Source of the DNA: a virus
IMG/VR virus record: IMGVR_UViG_3300009481_000066
Span: 1 to 29,258 of that record
Reading direction: 5' to 3' (one strand)
DNA length: 29,258 nt
The notes beneath the pieces were generated by a model. That model was not told where the DNA came from, did no database searches, and worked only from the letters and a program-made list of their open reading frames with translations. Of this stretch, positions 8,414 to 15,908 are shown one piece after another (position 1 is the stretch's first letter; the number at the start of each line of letters is the position of its first letter). A program made the translations under genes and the position numbers.

Positions 8414-8590
8414 CTACTGGCCTCCGCCGAGAAGGTTCTTGCGGTAGTCCGTCATGGCGTTGGACACAGCCTTCTTCCGAGCCTCGTCCATCGTCTCCTC
8501 GCCTTCTTCCTCTTCAGGATCTGCATGCTCGTCGGACGTGCGGTTCTTGGTGTCTCGGCCGGTGAACTGGCCCAGCATCTCTCCAGCCAT
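8414..8590 (-). CDS. 58-residue protein sharing the operon motif
   Basis: Translating 8590 downward gives MAGEMLGQFTGRDTKNRTSD, an acidic stretch (EHADPEEEEGEE), then TMDEARKKAVSNAMTDYRKN and LLGGGQ-stop. GGAG sits 5 nt before the ATG, inside the end of the upstream gene; the downstream gene starts 3 nt after the stop. The motif TMDEARKKAVSNAMT is almost the same as in its neighbours on both sides, which supports it being real despite its size. Function unknown. Confidence 0.72.
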   Translation of the reverse strand: MAGEMLGQFTGRDTKNRTSDEHADPEEEEGEETMDEARKKAVSNAMTDYRKNLLGGGQ

Positions 8591-8592
8591 GA

Positions 8593-9078
8593 CTACTCCG
8601 TGGGCAGCTGCGACTTCAGGGGATCGCCGCCAGCCTCGGTGAGGGTGGCCTTCTGTGTCGCTGCAGGCAGCGCCTTCTCCGCAGCGGCTGTGTCGGCCTG
8701 CCCGGCATACCGCTCGTTTGTCGCCGTACCGAGCTGATCCATCTGCGTCTCGTACTCCGCGAGTCTGCGAGCGAAGTCCGGATTGAGCGAAACCACACCC
8801 GCCTGCTCAAGGCGCCGGATGGCGTGCGTGTCGGGATACCCGTCATCCGTGTCAGCCCACAGCTCCGGAAGCAGCTTCTTCGAGGCGGCAAGCCATGCCG
8901 ACTTCGCCCCGACGTCTCCGTCCGGCATCGCACGCACTGCAGCATCACCTGCAGCGCTTCGCTCACGCCCAGCATCGCGGGCGGCCTCCAAGTCCTCCAC
9001 TGGAGCCCAGGTCTCGCTCAGTGCGTTCTTGACGGCGTCTCCGCGCGTCTCGTCCCACGTCTTCGTGCCTTCAGCCAT
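8593..9078 (-). CDS. Hypothetical protein of the packaging operon, motif-bearing
   Basis: 161 aa from the ATG at 9078; GGAGG lies 5 nt upstream and the start overlaps the terminase stop (TGATG). A GTG one codon earlier is less likely. Residues about 7-20 are TWDETRGDAVKNALSETW, the same motif as in the next two genes. The middle has KSAWLAASKKLLPELWADTD and a helical stretch with RRLEQAGVVSLNPDFARRLA. The end is Ala/Thr-rich. It sits between terminase and portal. No family recognised; a packaging accessory or internal virion protein is possible. Confidence 0.78.
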   Translation of the reverse strand: MAEGTKTWDETRGDAVKNALSETWAPVEDLEAARDAGRERSAAGDAAVRAMPDGDVGAKSAWLAASKKLLPELWADTDDGYPDTHAIRRLEQAGVVSLNPDFARRLAEYETQMDQLGTATNERYAGQADTAAAEKALPAATQKATLTEAGGDPLKSQLPTE

Positions 9079-10814
9079 CACTTCCTCCCGCGGCGCTTCC
9101 GCACTGACTTGTACCGCAGGCGTGGCCGACCGCCAAGGGCCTTCTTCTCCGCCCGCGCCTTGCGCCTCGCTTCCTGATCGAAGTAGTCCTGCTGCTCCGA
9201 CACGCTACGCATGCCGAACGGCACCACGTTCGTGGGCTTCGGATCTTCCCGCTTCCTGCGCCGGGGCATCATCCTCGCACCCTGCACCGCCATCGCCAGC
9301 GCGCTGACCTTGTCCCAGTGGTGACGCTCGCGACGCCCGCGCCCGATGCCGCCTCGAAGCATCTCCGCAGATGCCCCGTCCTCCGTGCGCTTGTCGTTGC
9401 GGTACGTGCTGAGCTGATCGACCGTGTCCGCATCTCGCAGCACCAGCTCATCCATGAGCCCGTCGATCAGGTGGCCGAGGAACTTGTCGATGTTCGCCCC
9501 GGTGACGGTGACGCCCGGCTTGAACGGCTTCTCGTGATGGAGGTTCCGGTAGTCCGCCGCCTTCATCATCGCGAGAGCACCTGCACCCACGCCGTTGGCC
9601 TCCATCACCACCTTGGCCATGTTGTACCGTGTACCGACCTCGATCACCTTCTTGCCGAACGCCACCGGATCGACGTGGTCTGCGAATGACGCCACCTGCG
9701 TCCACTCACCGTCGAAGACCTTGAGCACGTGGAAGGCTGCGTGGTCTCGGGCGGCGAAGCCTGCGGGGTCTGCCCCGAGGACGTACTGCGCCCCGGGCTG
9801 TGGGTCCTCGTACTCCGAGTACGGCGGTGACCACGGCACCAGGATGGACTGCTGGTGGCGCTTCAGCGCCTTGCCGTGGATGACCCCGCCACGAACAGCC
9901 TGCCAGCAGGTGATGTCGTCGAAGGGGTAGAAGACCTTGAACAGATCTGGGTTCCGACGGATCTCGTCGTCGGTGTCCATCATCAGGCGGCGGAAGGCGA
10001 GGTTGTCCCACCGCAGGCCCTGGTGCTGGTACTTCTCGAAGAGGCGCAGCTCCTCCAGCGTCGGCGTCCAGGTCTTGTTCCAGGGCCGCGCGTTGAGCTT
10101 TCCGTCCCAGAACGGGAAGAAGGCGTAGATGAACCGCCCCTGCTGCCGTCTGGCAGATCCGCACATCTCGCGCCACGCGTCCACCGAGGGTGCATCTGCA
10201 GGTGCCGGCGTCGCCTCGTAGATGGCAAGCCCGGCATCCCGGTTGATCATGGACGGGATGATCAGGTTCAGCGAAGGGCCCAGCTCCGCCCAGAATGGAA
10301 GCTCCGATCCGTGGAAGCTGTCTGGCGACTGCCCAATGCCCACCGCACCCGCGTGCGCGGACAGCGTGCGCATCTTGCCGCCGGGCGCCTTGAACGTGAG
10401 CTGCCGACGCTCTCGCGACGCCGCGGTCTCCGCACGAACCTCCGCCTCCCAGTGCTCGTGGCAGACGTGCACGCGCTCGTGCAGGTAGTTCGCACGCTCC
10501 TTCTTGTCTGCAATGCAGGCGTGGTCCCAGTGCTCGTTGTACGCTGCCTTGACGTACGCGCACAGCTCAGGAGTCAGCGACTTGCCGCCCTGGCGGTAGC
10601 CCAGCAGAACGAGCCACGTCGTCTGCCCGTGCTCCGTCAGCGGAGGGTTGTCGAAGTAGCTGATGACCGTGTCTTGCAGCCGATGCGTGATCGCCCGGGA
10701 GTCGTACTTGACGAGCCGCGACCGCTTCTGGTCGATAACGTGCCCGAAGGAGTGGAGCGCCAGCGCGATGTTGCTGCCGAGCTTCTCCCTGATCTGCGGG
10801 TTCAGCGAGGACAC
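9078..10814 (-). CDS. terL: Terminase large subunit (packaging ATPase-nuclease)
   Basis: 578 aa, GTG start at 10814 overlapping the previous TAG by one base. It pumps DNA into the prohead through the portal and cuts concatemers. The ATPase half has a Walker A-like loop GYRQGGKS (residues 72-79) and a motif II FHGSELPFW (about 167-175) with Ser-Glu where Asp-Glu is canonical, a variant known in phage terminases. The RNase H-like nuclease half has D349 (VLGADPAG), E405 (KVVMEANGVGAG) and D501 (HHWDKVSALAMA), the expected three acids. The C-terminus is very basic (RRKARAEKKALGGRPRLRYK). Length and domain order are normal for the family. It lies between a possible small terminase and the portal region. 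Confidence 0.93.
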   Translation of the reverse strand: MSSLNPQIREKLGSNIALALHSFGHVIDQKRSRLVKYDSRAITHRLQDTVISYFDNPPLTEHGQTTWLVLLGYRQGGKSLTPELCAYVKAAYNEHWDHACIADKKERANYLHERVHVCHEHWEAEVRAETAASRERRQLTFKAPGGKMRTLSAHAGAVGIGQSPDSFHGSELPFWAELGPSLNLIIPSMINRDAGLAIYEATPAPADAPSVDAWREMCGSARRQQGRFIYAFFPFWDGKLNARPWNKTWTPTLEELRLFEKYQHQGLRWDNLAFRRLMMDTDDEIRRNPDLFKVFYPFDDITCWQAVRGGVIHGKALKRHQQSILVPWSPPYSEYEDPQPGAQYVLGADPAGFAARDHAAFHVLKVFDGEWTQVASFADHVDPVAFGKKVIEVGTRYNMAKVVMEANGVGAGALAMMKAADYRNLHHEKPFKPGVTVTGANIDKFLGHLIDGLMDELVLRDADTVDQLSTYRNDKRTEDGASAEMLRGGIGRGRRERHHWDKVSALAMAVQGARMMPRRRKREDPKPTNVVPFGMRSVSEQQDYFDQEARRKARAEKKALGGRPRLRYKSVRKRRGRK

Positions 10815-11224
10815 TATCCGACCTCGGCGTCAGGCTCGTCTGCGTCCAGGGAGAAGTAGGTCGCGTCGATCGGCTCGCTCTTCAGCCGCTCCTCCGCGTC
10901 GGTGAGCGCTGCGATGAGGTGCTGCGAGGCGCCCGCCACTGTGGGGCCCTTCTCCATCCGATCTGCCGAGAGTGCCACGAGCATCATCTCGGCCATCTCG
11001 CACAGCACCCTCGCGACCTCCGGGTGGATGTCGCCGCGCACGGTCTCCACCATCATCGCCTGCACGAAGTTGACATACTCCCCGTACGTGGAGATCGTAG
11101 TTGACCCCAGCCGGTTCGCCACGTCCTCGCGGACACCCTCGGGAACCGTCGCCAGCCACGTCATGTAGGCGCCATTCAGCGCCTTGCTGTTCGTGTTCGA
11201 TCGCTTCTTACGGGATTCGGGCAT
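10814..11224 (-). CDS. Possible terminase small subunit
   Basis: 136 aa, ATG at 11224. Its start overlaps the previous gene by 17 nt and its stop shares one base with the terminase start. The sequence opens with a basic segment (MPESRKKRSNTNSKALNGAY) and continues with helices (EYVNFVQAMMVETVRGDIHP, VARVLCEMAEMMLVALSADR), ending acidic. A basic N-terminus plus an all-helical oligomer-like middle directly before the large terminase is typical for small terminases, which recognise DNA for packaging. No helix-turn-helix is obvious, so the assignment rests mainly on position. Confidence 0.62.
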   Translation of the reverse strand: MPESRKKRSNTNSKALNGAYMTWLATVPEGVREDVANRLGSTTISTYGEYVNFVQAMMVETVRGDIHPEVARVLCEMAEMMLVALSADRMEKGPTVAGASQHLIAALTDAEERLKSEPIDATYFSLDADEPDAEVG

Positions 11225-11924
11225 AGGCTCGCACGTCGGGCACGTTCAGGTACTTTAGCCCAGGGCACAGCCGTCTGGGCTCCGAGCTTCTCTTCAGGTG
11301 ATCTGCCTTCGCGAACATGCGCAGCTCGACGTGCATCGACTTCGGGACGCTCACCTTCGGGTCGCGCAGGTCGAAGGTGGCGAGCTTCCCACGCTCCTTG
11401 AGTCGGCGCCGCAGGTCCCCCGTGAACTTCCACCGCTCAGGCAGCGCGAAGCTGACGTTCCGCGCCCACAGGTTGAAGAAGGGCTCGTTCCAGATGTCCT
11501 TCGCGCCCTGTCGGATCAGATCTGCGTAGTTGCCGCCCAGTGCGTCCTCGATGACGTGCTCCCCCGCGCCGAAGGCCCAGGCTGTGAGCGCGAGCGCTCC
11601 CTGGGTGGCGAGGTACTTCGTCGTCGTCGCGCGGTACCAGCAGGCCACGTCGATTGGCTTGACGTCCTCGCCCTCGGGGAAAATGTCGGATTCAGGCCAG
11701 CGCATCGGCGGCACGAGTGCGTCCTCCGAGCCCAGCCACAGCGCGAACACCGTTCCCACGTAGATCCGATCACGAATCTTCTTGTGGACGGTCGCGAGTC
11801 GTCCGAGGTCCGTCACATCGAAGAACAGCGGATCAGCGTGTCGTGCGAAGTGCGCCAGCGGGTGCACAGATCGCCCGTAGTTGCCGAGCACCGGACAGTC
11901 CAGCCGGCCGGTGCAGGCGGTCAT
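11208..11924 (-). CDS. Hypothetical protein (Cys-containing N-terminus)
   Basis: 238 aa from the ATG at 11924, whose ATGA overlaps the previous stop; an in-frame GTG at 11957 would add 11 residues. It begins MTACTGRLDCPVLGNYGRS. It includes HFARHADPLFFDVTDLGRLA, YVGTVFALWLGSEDALVPPM and a long Trp-rich middle (DIWNEPFFNLWARNVSFALP). It is soluble in composition, with a basic C-terminal third. No motif I can name. It follows the ribbon-helix-helix-like gene in the same operon and precedes the terminase genes. Confidence 0.75.
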   Translation of the reverse strand: MTACTGRLDCPVLGNYGRSVHPLAHFARHADPLFFDVTDLGRLATVHKKIRDRIYVGTVFALWLGSEDALVPPMRWPESDIFPEGEDVKPIDVACWYRATTTKYLATQGALALTAWAFGAGEHVIEDALGGNYADLIRQGAKDIWNEPFFNLWARNVSFALPERWKFTGDLRRRLKERGKLATFDLRDPKVSVPKSMHVELRMFAKADHLKRSSEPRRLCPGLKYLNVPDVRAYARIP

Positions 11925-12316
11925 CCCGCCGCGACAGCTGCCGTCCACTCTCGCCACAGAATGACGATGCGGCGGCGCTTCCCTCGGGCCTTGGCGTCCG
12001 TCCCAGCCTCAGCCCACGCGTCGGAGAGACCCTCCCCCTTCTGCGCCTTCCTGGCAACCGACGCCGTCGTGGACGCGCTGTTCGGCTGGTAGGACTTCGA
12101 TCCGATGAGCCAATTGCGGAACGCGTCCGCATCGTCGTAGGGCACCGTGCACGGCGGCGGCTCGGGATCGTACTCTCCGCTGCCGAGGCTCGCCGTGAGC
12201 GCCCCCCGGAGGACGTCGTGGTAGTCCGAGTCCCGGGCCTCAGCCTGGGCCTGGGCGGATGTCGCTACCTCCGGACGGATGTGCAGCGTCAGCTTGACGT
12301 ATCGTTCTTGACTCAC
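11921..12316 (-). CDS. Ribbon-helix-helix-like DNA-binding protein, probably leaderless mRNA
   Basis: 131 aa, GTG start at 12316. Residues about 5-45 (RYVKLTLHIRPEVATSAQAQ then RDSDYHDVLRGALTASL) read as a beta strand followed by two helices, the layout of Arc/CopG-type repressors. The remainder is polar, with a basic patch (AKARGKRRRIVILWREW). The -10 element TAAGGT ends 6 nt before the GTG, which would place the transcription start on the first base of the start codon. A 7-bp inverted repeat abuts the -35. As first gene after its own promoter it may regulate itself or the packaging genes downstream. The fold call is from pattern only. Confidence 0.7.
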   Translation of the reverse strand: MSQERYVKLTLHIRPEVATSAQAQAEARDSDYHDVLRGALTASLGSGEYDPEPPPCTVPYDDADAFRNWLIGSKSYQPNSASTTASVARKAQKGEGLSDAWAEAGTDAKARGKRRRIVILWREWTAAVAAG

Positions 12317-12322
12317 CGTGTC

Positions 12323-12351
12323 ACCTTATGACTTCGACGGAACGCTGTCAA
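12323..12351 (-). promoter_or_regulatory. Promoter of the leaderless ribbon-helix-helix gene
   Basis: On the minus strand, TTGACA (12351-12346), a 17-base spacer and TAAGGT (12328-12323). Six bases (GACACG) separate the -10 from the GTG at 12316, so the start point should coincide with the first coding base. Confidence 0.68.
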
Positions 12352-12367
12352 GGCGCATCATGCGCCT
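12351..12367. repeat. Inverted repeat AGGCGCA-TCA-TGCGCCT
   Basis: A perfect 7-bp inverted repeat with a three-base centre, between the stop of the 12367 gene and the -35 of the next promoter. It could be an operator for the ribbon-helix-helix protein encoded downstream, or a compact transcript-end hairpin. There is no U-run. Confidence 0.5.
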
Positions 12368-12807
12368 CAACTCCCCATCGGCTCCGTGATCTCATCCTCG
12401 ATGTCCTCGGCGACCGGAAGAAGCTCGGGCTCATCGGGGATGCCTTCCGGCGCGAAGATCTCCTCGAACTCCGCCCGCATGAACGCCATGACGTCCTTGT
12501 CCGGCAGATCTTGCAAGGGGCTGCGCACGCGCTCCGCAGGCTTGGCCTTCTCCGTCTTCTGCTCCAGCTCGCGGCGACGCTGTCGGATCTTCGTGACAGT
12601 CACCTCTTCCGCGTGCTTCTCGACGACCATGACGCCGTCCGAGAGGAGCTTGAACACCCGGGGCACGGGCTTGTCCATCGAGCGGAACATGTCGAGCAGG
12701 TGCGCCGGCACCGGCCTGAGCATCCCGTCGAGCTGCATCACGTAGTCCCCCGGACGCACGTCACGGTGCGCGGGGATCGGGATCTTCCGGAAGACCGGCT
12801 TCCCCAT
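12367..12807 (-). CDS. Hypothetical charged protein
   Basis: 146 aa. The ATG at 12807 shares its A with the stop of the upstream gene (TGATG), so translation is coupled; longer in-frame extensions only read the upstream gene in another frame. It begins MGKPVFRKIPIPAHRDVRPG and continues YVMQLDGMLRPVPAHLLDMF. A Lys/Glu/Arg-rich helix follows (TKIRQRRRELEQKTEKAKPA), and the end is acidic (EDIEDEITEPMGS). No family recognised. A 7-bp inverted repeat follows the stop. Confidence 0.75.
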   Translation of the reverse strand: MGKPVFRKIPIPAHRDVRPGDYVMQLDGMLRPVPAHLLDMFRSMDKPVPRVFKLLSDGVMVVEKHAEEVTVTKIRQRRRELEQKTEKAKPAERVRSPLQDLPDKDVMAFMRAEFEEIFAPEGIPDEPELLPVAEDIEDEITEPMGS

Positions 12808-13295
12808 CAGGGGTTCCACGTCGGCGTGTGCGCCCAGGGCGCCCAGGGCCCGTAGAGGAGCTGGACATCGTCCAGCGACGCGAACGCCGCCTGAGGCGTC
12901 ATCCCCCGCATGTTGTCTGCAGACCACTCGACACCGCGCACGCGCCACACCTGCCCCAGGCGTAGGGGTGGGACCTCCAGCGGCCACAGGTAGTCGACCG
13001 CCTGCAGCCCTTCCGAGAGGTCGACCTCGCGACCATCGAGGATCTCTTCGCCGCGGATGACCTTCGAGTACGACTCGTCCGTGTCCTGGTCGACCGCGGT
13101 GAACATGCGGACACCGTCACGGCGCACCCAGGCACCGCCCCAGTAGCGCCACCAGGGCCGCTTCGGGTGCGCGTCCTTCGGCTGCGGGTACCGATCGAAC
13201 GGAGCAGCCACCTGCCCGTTCTCGTTCAGGAAGAGCACGTAGCCGTGAGGACCCACGAGTCCCACGTTGACAGCCATCCCGGGGAATCCAGACAT
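12807..13295 (-). CDS. Hypothetical Trp-rich protein
   Basis: 162 aa with ATG at 13295 (MSGFPGMAVNVGLVGPHGYV); AAGGAG lies 6 nt upstream, so the in-frame TTG at 13301 is not used. Short beta-like segments dominate: VLFLNENGQVAAPFDRYPQP, RPWWRYWGGAWVRRDGVRMF, VDYLWPLEVPPLRLGQVWRV. It has its own promoter, TTGACT-17-TAGCGT, overlapping the end of the primase gene, with a leader of about 14 nt. No function can be assigned. Confidence 0.78.
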   Translation of the reverse strand: MSGFPGMAVNVGLVGPHGYVLFLNENGQVAAPFDRYPQPKDAHPKRPWWRYWGGAWVRRDGVRMFTAVDQDTDESYSKVIRGEEILDGREVDLSEGLQAVDYLWPLEVPPLRLGQVWRVRGVEWSADNMRGMTPQAAFASLDDVQLLYGPWAPWAHTPTWNP

Positions 13296-13315
13296 CGACA
13301 ACTCCTTGGTCCCTT

Positions 13316-13344
13316 ACGCTATCCTCCCTTCTCCTCAAAGTCAA
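13316..13344 (-). promoter_or_regulatory. Promoter for the 13295 gene unit
   Basis: On the minus strand, TTGACT (13344-13339), a 17-base spacer and TAGCGT (13321-13316). The TAG of the -10 is also the stop codon of the primase gene. Predicted start is near 13309, with AAGGAG in a very short leader. Confidence 0.65.
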
Positions 13345-15436
13345 CTCGGATGACCTCTCCGCCCTCGGGGCGCTGCCAACGCCACAGCCTGCGAGCCTTG
13401 CCCGCTTGCTGCTTGCGTCCCTTGGGGCTCGCGCCGATCTTCTTCAGGACGTCAGCAACACGCATCTGCTGCCCCCGCCCCATGCGGTCGGGCGTCAGCT
13501 CCAACGCGTGCTCCATCAGGTCGCGCACGGTGAAGGTCGCCCAGGTTCCCTGCTTGCCTCCCGCGATGAGCCAAGACTCGATCAGCTCGCCCCAGGCGTC
13601 CTGTGACGTGAACTCGTCCGCGACCAGCCCGCGCTCCTTCTCGCCACCACGGCTGAGCCACCAGGGCTCCTTCCTCTCGTAGAGCGCGACCGCTTCCGAC
13701 CACAGGTTCTCTCGATTCGCCCGAAGCCACTCCAGGTCGATCTTGCCCACCCGCACCGGCCAGAACCGCCGTGAGCCCGTGGGGTCGCTGAGGAAGGCGT
13801 CGTCGTTGGTGGTCGCGCAGAACACCGTGTGCCGATCGTGGCGCTCCGCTCGGCGCCCGTAGGGGAGGCGGAACGTGTCGTCCTGCGCGGAGAGGAACGC
13901 CTTGATGGTCGTGCGGTCCCGTCCTCGGAAGCCCTCCAGCTCAGCAATCTCGTAGATCCACGCAGCCCGGAGCTGCATGTAGGCGTCCTTGTTGCTGAGG
14001 TTCAGGGGGGTGTCGCTGAACCAGTCGTCGCCCGCCAGCGCCCGCATGGCCGTCGACTTGAACGCCCCCTGAGGCCCGACGAGCACGAGCACTGAGTCCG
14101 TCTTGGTGCCCGGCACCAGCCCGCGAGCGACGGCTTGGATGAGCCAGCGCTTGCCCATCTCCCGATGCAGCGGGGTGTCCTCGACGCCAAGGCCGCGGAT
14201 CAGCCACGTGTCTGCCCTATCGGTGCCATCCCACGCCATCGCCCGCAGCTGCTCCGCCAGGGGGTTCCGCGCCCGTGCCCGGCAGATGGCCGAGACCACG
14301 CTGGTCAGATCGGTCGAGGAGTAGTTCAACCCGTACGCCTGCTCGACCCAGCGCCGCATGCCGGTCTCGTCGGCGTCTGCCATCGGCACGTCATCGATCA
14401 TGTCGACCGCCCGCAGGACGTCGAACCACAACCGGCCCTTCCAACGCACGTCCTCTTCGAGGATGACGTGGAGGTTGTTGATCGACTTGCTCGGCGGCCA
14501 CTTCCGCTTGCCCTCCTTGTCGAGCTTCCAGTCGAGCTTGTCGAAGATGCCGACGTCTCCGGCGATCTTCGTGACTTCGGTCTCCTCCTCCCACCACCAC
14601 TTCGCCGGGGTCTCGATGTGCCCATGGTTGCCCGAGGTGCACACCAGGAGGACGCCCGTGCGTCGCTTGCGGAGGAAGGCGGCACCGAAGCTCGTCTCGC
14701 CCGGGACATGCGGGCAGTAGCACTTGAGCTTCTCGCCGGGGCTGGCCTTCCGGGCCCACTTGCGCACCATGACGATGCCCGACTCGTGGGAGACCGGCAT
14801 GTCCCCGTCGAGCATCTCCGCGCCCAGGGGGGCGCCGCTGTAGGTGCCCTTGAGCACCTCGTCGACATCCAGGCAGAAGCCCTCGACGTGTCGAAAGTGA
14901 TACGCGTCAGTGGCGACTGTCGGGACGAACCATGCGCGGCTCGGATCCTTGCACTGCTTGTCCGGCCGCGCTCCGGAGTCCGTGCTCCGCGCAGATGCCC
15001 ACGCCCAGATGCGGTAGTACTCGGAGACGGTGACGGGACGCGTGAAGGGGACGAACACCCGGCACTTCGGGTACTCCGCCCTGTGGCTGGGCGTCGTGTG
15101 GATCAGACAGCCCCAGTCATTCCAGATCTCCTCGACCAGGGCGAGCGAGCTGCCGCCGTCGTAGTCGAGGCCCAGGGCGTAGACGCCCTCGATGGCTTTG
15201 AGCCCCCGACTGGCGCCCTCTTTGAGTCTGACGGGCTGCCACAGCGGCAACTCCATCTTCGTGGCGCCGCGCTTCTTCCCGCGACCGATGCCCTCCTCGC
15301 ACAGCTTGGTGACCCACGTCAGCCACGCCGTCGGGCCGGTCTTGATGGGCGTCGACTGCGCTCGGTTGCCGAACACGCTCACCCACAGGCGCACGTCATC
15401 GGTTGACGCCGTCACCTGCCCTCCGCTATCGTTCAT
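13319..15436 (-). CDS. Primase-helicase (archaeo-eukaryotic-type primase plus VirE-like ATPase)
   Basis: 705 aa, ATG at 15436 with GAGG 6 nt upstream. The N-terminal part fits a primase of the AEP kind used by phages and plasmids: LGLDYDGG (89-95) supplies two acids, followed by CRVFVPFTRP (about 125-134) and DPSRAWFVP (164-172). The middle has a Cys/His cluster (KCYCPH at 238-243, VCTSGNHGH at 265-273), probably zinc-binding. The C-terminal ATPase matches virulence-associated E/phage helicases: Walker A GPQGAFKST (454-462), Walker B region WIYEIAELEG (493-502), sensor CATTND (540-545), arginine motif GSRRFWPV (554-561). It should prime and unwind phage DNA. It has its own promoter and a long leader with a hairpin, suggesting separate control. 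Confidence 0.88.
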   Translation of the reverse strand: MNDSGGQVTASTDDVRLWVSVFGNRAQSTPIKTGPTAWLTWVTKLCEEGIGRGKKRGATKMELPLWQPVRLKEGASRGLKAIEGVYALGLDYDGGSSLALVEEIWNDWGCLIHTTPSHRAEYPKCRVFVPFTRPVTVSEYYRIWAWASARSTDSGARPDKQCKDPSRAWFVPTVATDAYHFRHVEGFCLDVDEVLKGTYSGAPLGAEMLDGDMPVSHESGIVMVRKWARKASPGEKLKCYCPHVPGETSFGAAFLRKRRTGVLLVCTSGNHGHIETPAKWWWEEETEVTKIAGDVGIFDKLDWKLDKEGKRKWPPSKSINNLHVILEEDVRWKGRLWFDVLRAVDMIDDVPMADADETGMRRWVEQAYGLNYSSTDLTSVVSAICRARARNPLAEQLRAMAWDGTDRADTWLIRGLGVEDTPLHREMGKRWLIQAVARGLVPGTKTDSVLVLVGPQGAFKSTAMRALAGDDWFSDTPLNLSNKDAYMQLRAAWIYEIAELEGFRGRDRTTIKAFLSAQDDTFRLPYGRRAERHDRHTVFCATTNDDAFLSDPTGSRRFWPVRVGKIDLEWLRANRENLWSEAVALYERKEPWWLSRGGEKERGLVADEFTSQDAWGELIESWLIAGGKQGTWATFTVRDLMEHALELTPDRMGRGQQMRVADVLKKIGASPKGRKQQAGKARRLWRWQRPEGGEVIRVDFEEKGG

Positions 15437-15451
15437 CTGCTACCTCGTTCG

Positions 15452-15491
15452 GCGCCCGCTGGTCTGACCTCCCCAGGCTTCCAGCGGGCGC
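15452..15491 (-). promoter_or_regulatory. Leader hairpin of the primase-helicase mRNA
   Basis: GCGCCCGCTGG (15452-15462) and CCAGCGGGCGC (15481-15491) are perfect 11-bp inverted repeats with an 18-base loop. In the minus-strand mRNA the loop contains GGGGAGG, a Shine-Dalgarno-like run held in the loop. The stem ends 15 nt before the real start codon. No U-run follows, so it is not an intrinsic terminator; a translational control or protein-binding site is more likely. Confidence 0.6.
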
Positions 15492-15525
15492 TCTTCGTAG
15501 GGGGCACCACCTCGGCGGCCTGAGC

Positions 15526-15555
15526 AACCTACGAGGCTGATGCCCGTGGCGTCAA
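15526..15555 (-). promoter_or_regulatory. Promoter of the primase-helicase gene
   Basis: On the minus strand, TTGACG (15555-15550), an 18-base spacer and TAGGTT (15531-15526). The start would be near 15519, leaving a leader of about 83 nt that contains a strong hairpin. An inverted repeat GTGTC-N6-GACAC (15557-15572) sits just upstream of the -35. Confidence 0.55.
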
Positions 15556-15581
15556 GGTGTCGAAGTTGACACGGCGAGGGA

Positions 15582-15908
15582 TCAGCGCTCCACCGGCAGA
15601 TCTGGCATGCCCAGCACCCTGCGCAGCTTCTCCGTGTAGCAGGGCCCCGGGGTGAAGTCGCCGTGGTTCTGGCAGCCGCCACTGTGGTCGAGGCAGCACG
15701 GTGAGTCTGCGCCCGAGTCTTCCGCCATCATCTGGAGGAGCTGGCGCGACTCGATCATCTCGACCGCCATCGAGTACACCTCCTTGGCGTCCATGGCGTA
15801 GGTCGAGTGACCCCGGTGCATCGGCAGCGGGTCGAGTCCCTCGGGGTCTGGGCGCGGTGAAGCGGTCATCAGCACAAGCTCCAAGAGTCGTTCATCGGTG
15901 AGCCTCAC
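15582..15908 (-). CDS. Small Cys/His-rich protein
   Basis: 108 aa from a GTG at 15908 that overlaps the previous stop (GTGA) and has GGAGG just upstream. It starts VRLTDERLLELVLMTASPRP. A helical stretch follows (KEVYSMAVEMIESRQLLQMM), then CCLDHSGGCQNHGDFTPGPC, which has four Cys and two His and may hold a metal ion. It is the second gene of a two-gene unit driven by the promoter at 16181-16209. Function unknown. Confidence 0.7.
   Translation of the reverse strand: MRLTDERLLELVLMTASPRPDPEGLDPLPMHRGHSTYAMDAKEVYSMAVEMIESRQLLQMMAEDSGADSPCCLDHSGGCQNHGDFTPGPCYTEKLRRVLGMPDLPVER

Noticed and set aside
6413-8737. Long plus-strand frame across the portal gene
   Set aside because: Antisense shadow of the portal and small genes; low-complexity Val/Leu/Arg composition.
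12808-12987. N-terminal extension of the 146-residue protein
   Set aside because: It reads the upstream gene in another frame; the TGATG junction gives a natural start at 12807.
15452-15491. Intrinsic terminator
   Set aside because: The stem is strong but no U-run follows on either strand, and it lies inside a leader.
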